Assembly: GCA_903853805.1 (NCBI GenBank)
Contig: CAINUN010000006.1
Coordinates: forward strand, 1-35,765
Origin: an uncultured Bacteroidota bacterium
Lineage (GTDB): Bacteria > Bacteroidota > Bacteroidia > Chitinophagales > Chitinophagaceae
Direction: 5' to 3'
DNA: 35,765 bases
Shown: piece after piece, positions 16,407 to 24,321 of the stretch
How the letters are laid out: every line of letters begins with the position of its first letter
How positions within the stretch are numbered: position 1 is the first letter of the stretch
Notes under the pieces: model-generated
Told to the model about the DNA's origin: nothing
Seen by the model: the letters and a program-made list of their open reading frames with translations, nothing else
The model's database searches: none
Position numbers and translations under genes: made by a program

Positions 16407-17828
16407 TTATGCAGTTGTTTTTTTAGCTGATGGTAAATCCACATTGATATTTCTTCTAGCAAACATGGCGCCCCCAAGTGCACCCATAAAAATGGAATCT
16501 GTGTGAATGTTGATTATGATATTATCGCCATAGTTTGCTTTCACTAATTGTGTCAAATATTTGATAACCGCTTGATTTCGAGCAACACCACCTGTGAAGG
16601 TAAATTCATTAAACACGCCGCCAGAACGAGCAATAAGAGACATTGCACGCATGATGATTGCTTTGTGCAAACCACCAAGAATATCAGGACGAGATTCACC
16701 CATGTTGGTTAATTCACGCAATTCAGCTCCTGCAAAAACTGTACATGTTGAACAAATGGTTACTTCCTTCTCTGCCTTCATGGCTAATGGACCTAATTCA
16801 TTCAACGAAATACTCATTTCATCGGCGATATAACCCAAGTATCTTCCACAACCTGCTGCACAACGATCGTTCATTTGAAAACTCGTTACCAATCCATATT
16901 TATCAACTTGAATAGCTTTTGTATCCTGTCCGCCAATATCAAGAACTGTTCTTGTATTTGGGAAAATAGCGTGAGCACCAAAAGCATGGCATAAAATTTC
17001 AGAACGAATACAATCCTGTGGGAAAGGCAATAAAGCACGTCCATAACCAGTTCCAGTCATGTTTTCAATATTGAATTCTAATCGGGCAACCTCATCAATT
17101 CTGTCTCTCAATGATTCGGAAACACTATTGAATTCACCTTTAAGCAAATACATTTCTGCATCGAAATTTCTTTCAGATTCAATAGGAATATTCTCTGATT
17201 GCTCCGGAAGATTATCATACTTTTCCTTAAGCAAATCCATTGCTTCTTTAATGAGCGATTCAAAATCGAATTGAACTACTTCATTTTCAGCAGCAGTAAT
17301 ACTCTTATCCCAAATGGTCATCAATGGTTCAAACAAAGAGATATCGAACTTGCTCACTTCCTCATTGTATTTCTCAGAAACAATATCTCTGAAGAATTGG
17401 TTTTGAGCTCCTAAATTTTGGTAGATATATTGATGCTTGATTTTTGGTTTGATTGCTCTGCGAATGATTCTCAAATGATCAACCATTGTTTGACGACGTT
17501 CACCATCGAAATAGTTGTAACAAGTTTTCAAAAGTTCATCACCCAATTTATCAATACGTACTTTGAATTGTTCATATTGAAAAACACTTTCCAAATCGGA
17601 CAAGTACTTTTTGTATTGTGGTTTGGCCGCTATTTCATTGGCAAGATTTTTCTTAAGAATGAAAAACCGAGCATTGTAAATCGCTTCCATTCTTGCTATG
17701 TCGGCTGCTACAGAATAGTTGGCGCGAGTATTCGTAATCCCACGTCCAATAATTTCATCTTGTTCATTGATGATGACTGCTTTTGAAGTCGTTGAACCAA
17801 GGTCAATACCTAAATAATATTTGCTCAT
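16407..17828 (-). CDS. bcrA: Benzoyl-CoA reductase ATPase subunit A
   Basis: The larger ASKHA ATPase subunit of ATP-dependent benzoyl-CoA reductase, at 473 residues. GIDLGSTTSK is at 7-16. A long, mostly helical insertion (about residues 55-245) sets BcrA apart from BcrD and HgdC. DIGGQDTK is at 297-304. The bridging [4Fe-4S] ligands are Cys323 (DRCAAGCGRYL) and Cys362 (TCTVFAGAEL). The TGGVA loop is near the end. It lies 18 bases after bcrB and 32 before bcrD. It should dimerise with BcrD, sharing one cluster between the two subunits as in the family. Confidence 0.96.
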   Translation of the reverse strand: MSKYYLGIDLGSTTSKAVIINEQDEIIGRGITNTRANYSVAADIARMEAIYNARFFILKKNLANEIAAKPQYKKYLSDLESVFQYEQFKVRIDKLGDELLKTCYNYFDGERRQTMVDHLRIIRRAIKPKIKHQYIYQNLGAQNQFFRDIVSEKYNEEVSKFDISLFEPLMTIWDKSITAAENEVVQFDFESLIKEAMDLLKEKYDNLPEQSENIPIESERNFDAEMYLLKGEFNSVSESLRDRIDEVARLEFNIENMTGTGYGRALLPFPQDCIRSEILCHAFGAHAIFPNTRTVLDIGGQDTKAIQVDKYGLVTSFQMNDRCAAGCGRYLGYIADEMSISLNELGPLAMKAEKEVTICSTCTVFAGAELRELTNMGESRPDILGGLHKAIIMRAMSLIARSGGVFNEFTFTGGVARNQAVIKYLTQLVKANYGDNIIINIHTDSIFMGALGGAMFARRNINVDLPSAKKTTA

Positions 17829-17846
17829 TTTTTTACTTTTTATTTA

Positions 17847-19148
17847 TTAAACATGGGCTTCTTCTTGAGACATAATTATCTTTCTTTGCTCTAACATTTG
17901 GAAGTAAGATTCTAATCTGTTCTTGATATTGGCATAAGAGAAATAACGAGGATCCACCAAATCACTTTCAATAAATCCTACTGGCACTTCACAACGTTGT
18001 TCTATTTCGCGCATCATCAACAATTGACCTGCAGAGAAAGAATTACAACTCTTAATAGAATTTATAAGAAAGCCATCGGCTTTGTATTCTTTGATATAAT
18101 GTTCAATAAGGTCAACACGTTGAGGCAAATTCAAATTGGTGTAACAACCCATACAGTAACGCGAAAGTGTTTCCAATGGTTTTAATGGGTCATGACGGAA
18201 ACCTTGATCGTATAAGCCACCTACTTTTGTATAAGTAGAAGCAACAATCACAGCGCCCATGTCATAGAAAATCTTCCAGAATTCACGGAAATTGGTCCAG
18301 TTAGGAGGTCCTTCAACTACAAGCCTGAATTTCTCTTCTTTCATTTCGCCTTCTGGAGTTACTGGACAGAGATTTTGCTCCATGCGTTCATTAACTTCCT
18401 TGTATAGTTCTTCATAATAAGAAACAGCTTCTTCGGTTCCTCTGAATGCAGTATTCAAAGGCCCCATATAATAAACACCAGCGAAATAAGAATCAATTGG
18501 AGAAGGGCGATGCTTTGCTGTTTCCAATACTTTCACCCACAATTCTTCTGCTTTGGCAGCATTTCCAAGCATCTTTTCAAGACGATCGTAATCAAGCTTT
18601 TTACCAGCAACTTTTTCCATTTTAGGAATTACTTCCTCTTTCAATTGTTTCACCATATAATTTATCTGATCGTCGGTAATTACACCGTCTTCTTGATATG
18701 GTGTGTGCAACATTGCAATTTCAACTCCTGGATAAAGTCTTTCCAAATTTTCAAACCATTTTAAGAAAGTAAAACAGCCTGTATAACTAAGCAACAACAA
18801 ATCTGGATCAGGCAACTTTTCGCCTGTTGGACCAATGTTGCCATTCAACATCATACCTATGTCGCACTTTACATAAGTACAAACGTCTTCTGAGAATCCC
18901 AGCTTCTCTGCATCTTTAATATATGAACCTGAACGTTTGCGCATGCCCGATTGTAAAGCATTGATTTCGGGATATACAGGCAACATATCTAAAGCGAGAA
19001 TCAACTCGGTTAGATTGCCAGGAACGAAAGTGTACACTACTTTTTTTCCGTTTTCTTTTGCAGTACTCAATTCAGTAAAGAGATTTGCTAACATCTCTTT
19101 CTGAATGACCATGCTTTTTTCTTTTATTGCGTCTTTCGGATTACTCAT
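17847..19148 (-). CDS. bcrB: Benzoyl-CoA reductase subunit B
   Basis: One of the two active-site subunits of ATP-dependent benzoyl-CoA reductase, which reduces the aromatic ring by two electrons. It has 433 residues and very strong resemblance to Thauera BcrB as I recall it: STFVPGNL-like start (TFVPGNLTELI), SEDVCTYVKCDIGMM, LLLSYTGCFTF, RPSPIDSYF and VVEGPPNWT. The cluster cysteines are Cys90, Cys124 and the KSCNS cysteine. The C-terminal part reads GQLLMMREIE, then ESDLVDPRYFS. It lies 33 bases after bcrC. Confidence 0.97.
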   Translation of the reverse strand: MSNPKDAIKEKSMVIQKEMLANLFTELSTAKENGKKVVYTFVPGNLTELILALDMLPVYPEINALQSGMRKRSGSYIKDAEKLGFSEDVCTYVKCDIGMMLNGNIGPTGEKLPDPDLLLLSYTGCFTFLKWFENLERLYPGVEIAMLHTPYQEDGVITDDQINYMVKQLKEEVIPKMEKVAGKKLDYDRLEKMLGNAAKAEELWVKVLETAKHRPSPIDSYFAGVYYMGPLNTAFRGTEEAVSYYEELYKEVNERMEQNLCPVTPEGEMKEEKFRLVVEGPPNWTNFREFWKIFYDMGAVIVASTYTKVGGLYDQGFRHDPLKPLETLSRYCMGCYTNLNLPQRVDLIEHYIKEYKADGFLINSIKSCNSFSAGQLLMMREIEQRCEVPVGFIESDLVDPRYFSYANIKNRLESYFQMLEQRKIIMSQEEAHV

Positions 19149-19181
19149 AACGAGAACAAATTTTGATAGTGAGAAATAATT

Positions 19182-20357
19182 TTATACCCAAAGCTTGATT
19201 GAATCAGAGAAGGTTCCTGCTTGTTCTTTGATAACTTTAAACTGTCCTGTGTTTTCGTGGAATTGGAAATTGATATGGGCTATACCTGCGTTGTCACATG
19301 CTTTTTGTAAATCAGGACGATCAAGCAAAGCTGGGTCGCAGAAGCTAGCAGCACAGAATATAACACCATCAGCATTTCTCATTTTTACTTGAGTAACAAG
19401 CCTTGCGCCTTTTGGATTGCCTACATCATATATTGCGGATGATGGTGCACTTTGTGTTAAAAACGCATCTACAATGGAATTTAATCCATCGTTTGTATGT
19501 GCATCTATATCTCCAATAATCCAACGAGAACCTAACATCAAATCATCATCAACTATGTAACATCCTGCCATTTCAATTGACTTAATCATGCCTATTGGCG
19601 GTTGTTCGCAAAACGAACCAGAAATTACTACGCGAATATTATCTAACGATTCTCCAAAATCGTGCGAAATCAATTGTACGATTTCTTCAAGCATGAGGTT
19701 GTGTTTCTCCACATTTACCACCATACCAGCTCTCATTACATGGTAAGCATCAACTGCTGATAAACGCCAAGGAAACTCCTGACGAATAGCATACATCTCT
19801 TCAATCAGTTGACGATTACGATTATATAATGCTATAGAATTATTGAGTGCTTCATTCGTGATTTTGACACCATTTATTTTGAACATATCGTTCATAATGG
19901 TTTCAATCAACTCCCGATAAAAAGTACCGCCAATATTCTTTTGAAAATTCTGAGGATAATCAAAGTAGCGTGTAAACTTTCCCTTTTTCGCCAACTTGAA
20001 CATTCCACTCAAATTGCGCACACAGTCACAAATAGAAGGGAACAGGAAACCATCAAAATTATTAAGATTGTCATCCAATGCCATTTCTATCACACCTCGT
20101 GGAAGATGACAGATATAAGATTGGTAGTAAGCATCGCCTTTAATGATTTGTTTGCGGTCGCCAGCACCCAAGATACCTACTGCCAAACCATTGGAAGCGT
20201 GTATTATTTCTCTAGGAACATAAATTGGAAGATAGCCAACTAGAATCCTATTTTCTGATTCTGATTTCCATTGTTTAGCATAAGTAAAATTAAGATCGAA
20301 TGCGAGCTGTTTACATTCGTCTAATAAGGTGGTCAAGCGAGGAGGTGCCTGTGTCAT
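19182..20357 (-). CDS. bcrC: Benzoyl-CoA reductase subunit C
   Basis: The second active-site subunit of ATP-dependent benzoyl-CoA reductase, first gene of the operon. It has 391 residues. Landmarks shared with Thauera BcrC are YVPREIIHA, GDAYYQSYIC, FPSICDCVRNLSGM, GSFCEQPPIGMIKSIE, GCYIVDDD, ASFCDPALL, and a C-terminus EQAGTFSDSIKLW. The start at ATG 20357 fits the family N-terminus. The upstream region shared with the divergent Mo-cofactor genes holds two FNR/CRP-type palindromes. A clear TAnnTTTG box was not found on the minus strand there. Confidence 0.97.
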   Translation of the reverse strand: MTQAPPRLTTLLDECKQLAFDLNFTYAKQWKSESENRILVGYLPIYVPREIIHASNGLAVGILGAGDRKQIIKGDAYYQSYICHLPRGVIEMALDDNLNNFDGFLFPSICDCVRNLSGMFKLAKKGKFTRYFDYPQNFQKNIGGTFYRELIETIMNDMFKINGVKITNEALNNSIALYNRNRQLIEEMYAIRQEFPWRLSAVDAYHVMRAGMVVNVEKHNLMLEEIVQLISHDFGESLDNIRVVISGSFCEQPPIGMIKSIEMAGCYIVDDDLMLGSRWIIGDIDAHTNDGLNSIVDAFLTQSAPSSAIYDVGNPKGARLVTQVKMRNADGVIFCAASFCDPALLDRPDLQKACDNAGIAHINFQFHENTGQFKVIKEQAGTFSDSIKLWV

Positions 20358-20446
20358 TTGCGCTATTGTTTAATTTGAAACGACTTTTTTAAAGAGTTTT
20401 ACTGAAATAACTTCTGCAATCTCCCGATTTTCATCAGGACACTCCG

Positions 20447-20458
20447 TGACACAAGTCA
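20447..20458. promoter_or_regulatory. FNR/CRP-type palindrome 1 in the bcrC / Mo-cofactor divergent region
   Basis: TGAC-acaa-GTCA, a perfect inverted repeat with the 4-base spacer typical of Crp/Fnr-family sites. It lies 90 bases upstream of bcrC, and any GTG start of the divergent gene at 20446 would overlap it. Its centre is 22 bp from palindrome 2, about two helical turns. The identity of the regulator is inferred. Confidence 0.5.
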
Positions 20459-20468
20459 AAGAAAAAGG

Positions 20469-20480
20469 TGACAAAAATCA
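20469..20480. promoter_or_regulatory. FNR/CRP-type palindrome 2 in the bcrC / Mo-cofactor divergent region
   Basis: TGAC-aaaa-ATCA, with the same half-sites as the box in the RIC/fasciclin promoter (TGAC-ggaa-ATCA). A weak -7 candidate, TAGCTTAC at 20505-20512, lies 34 bp away centre to centre on the plus strand. On the minus strand no -7 box is evident at the matching distance. Confidence 0.45.
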
Positions 20481-20526
20481 TCTTTTGGGCATGCTATCAA
20501 ATCATAGCTTACGCGCTAGAAATCTA

Positions 20527-21132
20527 ATGTCTTTGACAAACTCTTTATTACATACTGATACCTGCTGTGTGATTCTTTCAGGTGGAATTTCATTGAGAAT
20601 GAATCGGCATAAGGCATTGCTTCCTTTTTCTACAACAGAAAATTTTTTAGAAAGAATAATTTCTGTTTACAAAAACTTTGGTGTTGCTAAAATTATTGTT
20701 GTTGTGAATGAAGAACTCTTTAAACTTGAATTGAATCACATTGCTTCAGTTGTTTTAATTAAAAATGAATTCCCTGAAAAAGGAAGACTGTTTTCTTTGC
20801 AATTAGCTTGTAATGAAATGACTTCTTTTAAATACAGTTTTGTTCAAGCAATAGACAATCCATTTGTCAATACAACTTTGCTTGAATCTTTATGGGAAAA
20901 TCGTGAAAATGCAAATTATATAACGCCAGTTTTTCAAAATATTGGTGGACATCCATTCCTTATTAATAAAATAGTAACTCAAGAGTTAAAAAAAGAAAAC
21001 AACTTCAATAAGACAATAAAAGAGATACTTAGTGCCTTTTCAAGAATCAAAGTAAATACTTTAGACAACGCTTGTTTGATCAACATCAACACAACTGAAG
21101 AATACGAACTTTACTTACACAATAAATTATGA
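20527..21132 (+). CDS. MobA/MocA-like molybdenum-cofactor nucleotidyltransferase
   Basis: Predicted NTP transferase that builds the dinucleotide form of molybdopterin (CTP as in MocA, or GTP). The signature near the N-terminus is CCVILSGGISLRMNRHKALLPF, with a following acidic motif QAIDNPFV and GGHPFLI. From ATG 20527 it has 201 residues, the usual size. An in-frame ATG at 20491 and a GTG at 20446 also exist. The GTG lies on a regulator palindrome and would add 27 residues with no family counterpart, so a downstream start is preferred. It overlaps xdhC by 4 bases (ATGA), so the two are translationally coupled. With XdhC it points to maturation of a xanthine-oxidase-type Mo enzyme encoded elsewhere. 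Confidence 0.82.
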   Translation: MSLTNSLLHTDTCCVILSGGISLRMNRHKALLPFSTTENFLERIISVYKNFGVAKIIVVVNEELFKLELNHIASVVLIKNEFPEKGRLFSLQLACNEMTSFKYSFVQAIDNPFVNTTLLESLWENRENANYITPVFQNIGGHPFLINKIVTQELKKENNFNKTIKEILSAFSRIKVNTLDNACLININTTEEYELYLHNKL

Positions 21133-21890
21133 ACGACATTTTTGAACAAATAATAGCATTAAAAAAAGCCCAAAAATCGTTTGTGATTTGCACCATTACC
21201 AACACCAAAGGTTCGGTGCCACGACATGCTGGCACAAAAATGTTAGTACTTGATGACAGCAAAATTTTCGGAACTATTGGTGGTGGAAAAGTGGAAATGA
21301 AAGTGATTGAAGATGCCTTAAAAACTAAACAGCCTAAAAGCATTCATTATGACCTTACTAAAGACTTAAAAATGTCTTGTGGTGGCAATATGGATGTTTT
21401 TTTCGAACCCATTATGAACAAAAAACAACTCTTCATTTTCGGCGCAGGACATTCCGGAAATGCGTTGATTCAACTTGCCACTGATTTTGATTTCGACATT
21501 ACCATAATTGACGACCGCAAAGATTCTATTGAAGGAATACTCAATACTGATGTGAAGAAAATTTGCTCGTCTTATCAAGATGCTTTTCAACAATTGAAGT
21601 TTGATGAGCAAACCTTTGTGTGTATTCTTACTTACAGTCATGCTGTTGATCATCTTGTGTTGGCGCATTGCATTCACCAACCTCATTCCTATCTTGGTAT
21701 GATGGGCAGCCTACGAAAAGTATTGATGACCAAGCAAAAATTCATTGAAGAAGGATTCGCTAACGAAGCTGAATTGAACAATGTGGATATGCCAATGGGA
21801 ATAGATATCAACGCTGAAGGTCCCGAAGAAATTGCTATCAGTATTCTTGCAAAAATGATTTCCATAAAAAATAAAACCAGTATAAAATGA
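21129..21890 (+). CDS. XdhC/CoxI-family molybdenum-cofactor insertion protein
   Basis: Binds mature, sulfurated Mo cofactor and hands it to xanthine-oxidase-family enzymes. It has 253 residues. The N-terminal XdhC/CoxI domain carries TNTKGSVPRHAGTKMLV and GTIGGGKVE. The C-terminal Rossmann-like XdhC_C domain carries LFIFGAGHSGNAL, ILTYSHAVDH, YLGMMGS and MGIDINAEGPEEIAISI. It overlaps both neighbours by 4 bases. No Mo-hydroxylase subunit is in the window. In an aromatic context the obvious client is 4-hydroxybenzoyl-CoA reductase, a suggestion rather than something visible here. Confidence 0.93.
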   Translation: MNDIFEQIIALKKAQKSFVICTITNTKGSVPRHAGTKMLVLDDSKIFGTIGGGKVEMKVIEDALKTKQPKSIHYDLTKDLKMSCGGNMDVFFEPIMNKKQLFIFGAGHSGNALIQLATDFDFDITIIDDRKDSIEGILNTDVKKICSSYQDAFQQLKFDEQTFVCILTYSHAVDHLVLAHCIHQPHSYLGMMGSLRKVLMTKQKFIEEGFANEAELNNVDMPMGIDINAEGPEEIAISILAKMISIKNKTSIK

Positions 21891-22627
21891 CTTCTATAAA
21901 AACAGCTATCGTCACAGGCGCAGCAAAAGGAATTGGCAAAGCAATTTGCGAACGTTTATTAAATGATGGCTTCCGTGTGATTGCCGTTGATGTGGATGAG
22001 CAAGCTGGTGCCGAATTATTATCATCACTTCAAGGCAAAGCCATTGAGTTTAAGAAAACTAACATTAGCAACGAGCAAGAAGTACAACAATTGTTTGCTG
22101 AAGTAAACCTCAAATTTGACAGTGTGGATGCTGTGGTGAACAATGCTGGCATTATTCGCGACAATATGATTTGGAAGATGAGTGTGGAGGATTTTGATGC
22201 CGTTATCAATGTCAATCTTAAAGGCACTTGGCTCATGTGTAGAGCCGCTGCTATGCTTATGAAAGAACAACATTCGGGAAGGATTGTGAACATTGCTTCC
22301 CGCGCTTGGTTGGGCAATAGAGGACAGAGCAATTACTCGGCTTCGAAGGCAGGTGTTGTGGCACTTACGCGCGTGTTGGCTTTAGAGTTGGGCAAATATC
22401 AAGTGAGTGTAAATACTGTGGCACCTGGATTGATTGATACACCGTTGACACAAAAATTAGAGCCTGCTGTTTTACAAAAACTCATTGATGCCCAACCGTC
22501 AAAAAGCATGGGCAGCCCAAATGATGTTGCAAATACCGTTGCTTTTTTAGTGAGCCCTGCCACACAGTTTATTACTGGCCAAACCATTTATGTAGATGGC
22601 GGTAAAAGTATTGGTGCGAATATGTAA
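21887..22627 (+). CDS. Short-chain dehydrogenase/reductase (FabG/BadH-like)
   Basis: A 246-residue classical SDR. It has the NAD(P) motif TGAAKGIGKA, Asp in VDVDEQ (which favours NAD), NNAG, the catalytic Ser in NIAS, YSASK with Tyr and Lys, and a C-terminal GQTIYVDGG. The reaction is oxidation or reduction of a hydroxyacyl thioester or alcohol. Lying in a trio with Mo-cofactor genes, opposite the bcr operon, it may act on an alicyclic or 3-hydroxyacyl-CoA intermediate like BadH, but FabG-type function cannot be excluded. The start overlaps the xdhC stop (ATGA). Confidence 0.9.
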   Translation: MTSIKTAIVTGAAKGIGKAICERLLNDGFRVIAVDVDEQAGAELLSSLQGKAIEFKKTNISNEQEVQQLFAEVNLKFDSVDAVVNNAGIIRDNMIWKMSVEDFDAVINVNLKGTWLMCRAAAMLMKEQHSGRIVNIASRAWLGNRGQSNYSASKAGVVALTRVLALELGKYQVSVNTVAPGLIDTPLTQKLEPAVLQKLIDAQPSKSMGSPNDVANTVAFLVSPATQFITGQTIYVDGGKSIGANM

Positions 22628-22715
22628 AGAATGCAGGGGAATGAGATAGGTTTATTCTTTTGATCCAGCAATATAGGCCAACATTAGTGAATGAAGATAT
22701 GGGATATAAAAAATC

Positions 22716-22752
22716 GCTAACCAAAAAAAATGGCTGTTTTTTTTTGGTTAGC
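22716..22752. terminator. Long inverted repeat, bidirectional terminator between convergent genes
   Basis: GCTAACCAAAAAAAA (22716-22730 region) pairs perfectly with TTTTTTTTGGTTAGC ending at 22752. Flanking AAATCGCT (22711-22718) and AGCGATTT (22757-22764), and an internal GCTGTTT/AAACAGC pair, allow alternative folds. It lies between the SDR (+) and the cytochrome c gene (-). Confidence 0.75.
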
Positions 22753-22817
22753 AAACAGCGATTTGTCTCATTAGTTTTTCACAATTAGACAATTAATTTG
22801 GTTGCTTAGGTTTCTTT

Positions 22818-23291
22818 TTAATTGCTGTCATTACTAAGGAAAAACATCAAGAGTTGACGAGCTTGCTCATCGTTCACATCTTGAAATGTCATTTGAACAA
22901 TATGTTTTTCAAACAAAGATTTTGCTGTTGAGTCATTTTTTGTCATTTCAAGTGGGCTAGTCATCATGTTTAATATCCATGAAGCTTTACGACGTTTAGT
23001 TACACCGTATAAACCAGGTCCAACCAATTTTTGGTCTGTAAGTTTGTGACAAGCTATGCATTTCAATTTGAAAAGTTCTGCGCCCTTTGATGCAATAGTT
23101 GTATCCAATGCTGGAATCTCATCATTCTTGTATTTACCGACACCTTGTCCATTATCTGCAACCATGCTTTGAGGAGCTTCACTGTTTTGGGCATCTTCAT
23201 TTCCTGAATTGCTTCCACAAGAACTTAATAATGCCATAAGCACTAAAGCAGAATAGAATGCAGCTTTTTTAATAGAGAGACCGTTTTTCAT
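22818..23291 (-). CDS. Monohaem cytochrome c lipoprotein, copy 1
   Basis: Periplasmic lipid-anchored electron carrier, probably a donor to NosZ (inferred from position). The lipobox LSSC follows a short signal peptide beginning MKNGLSIKK. The haem motif is CIACH, with an axial-Met candidate in ILNMM or VQMTF. ATG 23291 is preferred because it gives a normal 25-residue signal peptide and a leader of roughly 45 bases from the predicted promoter. The frame is open to ATG 23321, ten codons upstream. By hand count it is about 84 percent identical to the copy at 29390. It lies downstream of nosY but has its own promoter. Confidence 0.9.
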   Translation of the reverse strand: MKNGLSIKKAAFYSALVLMALLSSCGSNSGNEDAQNSEAPQSMVADNGQGVGKYKNDEIPALDTTIASKGAELFKLKCIACHKLTDQKLVGPGLYGVTKRRKASWILNMMTSPLEMTKNDSTAKSLFEKHIVQMTFQDVNDEQARQLLMFFLSNDSN

Positions 23292-23341
23292 ATGTTTATT
23301 GATTTTAGGAATTGAGTACAATAATATTTAAAAAAAGGTCT

Positions 23342-23384
23342 CAAAAATAGTGAGGCTTTTCAACTCAAACTATGATACTAATCA
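23342..23384 (-). promoter_or_regulatory. Predicted FNR-type class II promoter of cytochrome c copy 1
   Basis: On the minus strand TGAT-tagt-ATCA (23384-23373) precedes the -7 box TATTTTTG (23349-23342). Centres are 33 bp apart, which puts the palindrome near -41.5, the classical class II activator position. The copy-2 promoter has the same geometry. Confidence 0.6.
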
Positions 23385-23476
23385 GATACTAATAATAAAC
23401 AATTTATTAAACCATTTCTTCTCTTTCATTAGTATTGAAATTTGTTTCATTGGTAACACATAACAACAAAAAACTA

Positions 23477-23543
23477 TTTTATTTGCAGAAAACGCATGTT
23501 TTAATTCAGTACTTGTTGGTGTTATCACCAACAGCAAATAAAA
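23477..23543. other. Three-way-junction inverted-repeat structure after nosY
   Basis: An outer 10-bp inverted repeat TTTTATTTGC (23477-23486) / GCAAATAAAA (23534-23543) encloses two hairpins: AAAAC-GCAT-GTTTT (23489-23502) and TGTTGGTG-TTAT-CACCAACA (23514-23533). It starts 11 bases beyond the nosY stop (minus strand) and is followed there by a T-rich stretch. It probably ends the nos transcript and may have another role. Confidence 0.6.
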
Positions 23544-23553
23544 CCATTAGTCC

Positions 23554-24321
23554 TTACCAATTCTTCCTTCTAAAGATTCTAAAAGCAGAGAACAAGGGCA
23601 ATACTATCCAAATCATTTGCATGGCAATGGAGAAAATAATACCATTGGAATTGCCGAAGAAATCTTTGTAAACGGCACCTGTGAAACCCATTAATGCTGA
23701 GATATCGAGTTTCAACAAAATGAGGATGCGTGAGAGGTCAATTGGGTTGAAGGAAGATAGCAACACCATCACCCGCTCGAGCGGATAATCGCTGAAGGCA
23801 AACATCACCCCCAATACAATGGCATCGTAAATGATGGAAAAGTAAAACCAAATCATCAGCGAAATACCAATGCCTTTGGCTTTGTCGCGCGTTAGGACGG
23901 AGGCAAAGAATGCCAAGGAAACAAATACCAAAGTAAGGCAAGCACCCGAAGCAATTAGGGTAAAACCAACAGCATCTGCCGAATAAATAATAACAGGCAA
24001 TGCAATGCCAATTAAATAAGCACACAGCATAGAGGTGCCCACACCAAGGTATTCGCCAAAGAAAATCTTCTTTCGGCTAATGGGCTGCGCCATGAGCAGC
24101 TCAATAAACTCGGAGGAATTGTAAAAGTAAATGGTGGTGAAAATAATGCTGACCAAGGGTATGATGATGAGCACAATGCTCATAAGGCTTGCAATGCTTT
24201 TAGACACATCGCTTTCGAAACTAAAAGTGCCAAAAGCAACAGCAAAAAGAAACAGTGTGTAAGCAAGAATGATTTTGCTGCGCAAAATGTTCCAAACAAC
24301 GTACTTAGCAATCTTCATCAT
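23554..24321 (-). CDS. nosY: NosY-type ABC transporter permease
   Basis: Membrane subunit of the NosDFY machinery needed to assemble the copper-sulfur CuZ centre of N2O reductase. It has 255 residues with about six hydrophobic segments (for example IILAYTLFLFAVAFG and ILIIIPLVSIIFTTIYFY near the start and a last one ending IWIVLPLFSAF). The loop QPISRKKIFFGEYLG is typical of ABC-2 type permeases beside NosF. The start overlaps the nosF stop by 4 bases. Last gene of the nos transcript. Confidence 0.9.
   Translation of the reverse strand: MMKIAKYVVWNILRSKIILAYTLFLFAVAFGTFSFESDVSKSIASLMSIVLIIIPLVSIIFTTIYFYNSSEFIELLMAQPISRKKIFFGEYLGVGTSMLCAYLIGIALPVIIYSADAVGFTLIASGACLTLVFVSLAFFASVLTRDKAKGIGISLMIWFYFSIIYDAIVLGVMFAFSDYPLERVMVLLSSFNPIDLSRILILLKLDISALMGFTGAVYKDFFGNSNGIIFSIAMQMIWIVLPLFSAFRIFRRKNW

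Noticed and set aside
3566-20357. Class II (tungsten, BamB-I) benzoyl-CoA reductase
   Set aside because: The reductase genes are of the ATP-dependent BcrABCD type, and no BamB-like aldehyde-oxidoreductase family gene is present. Oah/BamA occurs in both pathway types.
20358-20420. A clear TAnnTTTG promoter for bcrC
   Set aside because: Minus-strand candidates such as TATTTCAG match poorly, and none lies at 33 bp from either palindrome.
20446-20526. GTG start at 20446 giving a 27-residue longer nucleotidyltransferase
   Set aside because: The codon abuts a regulator palindrome, the added residues have no family counterpart, and the NTP-transferase signature lies just after Met at 20527.
21887-22627. 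Naming the SDR badH or fabG
   Set aside because: Classical SDR motifs do not settle the substrate, and the neighbours support either reading.
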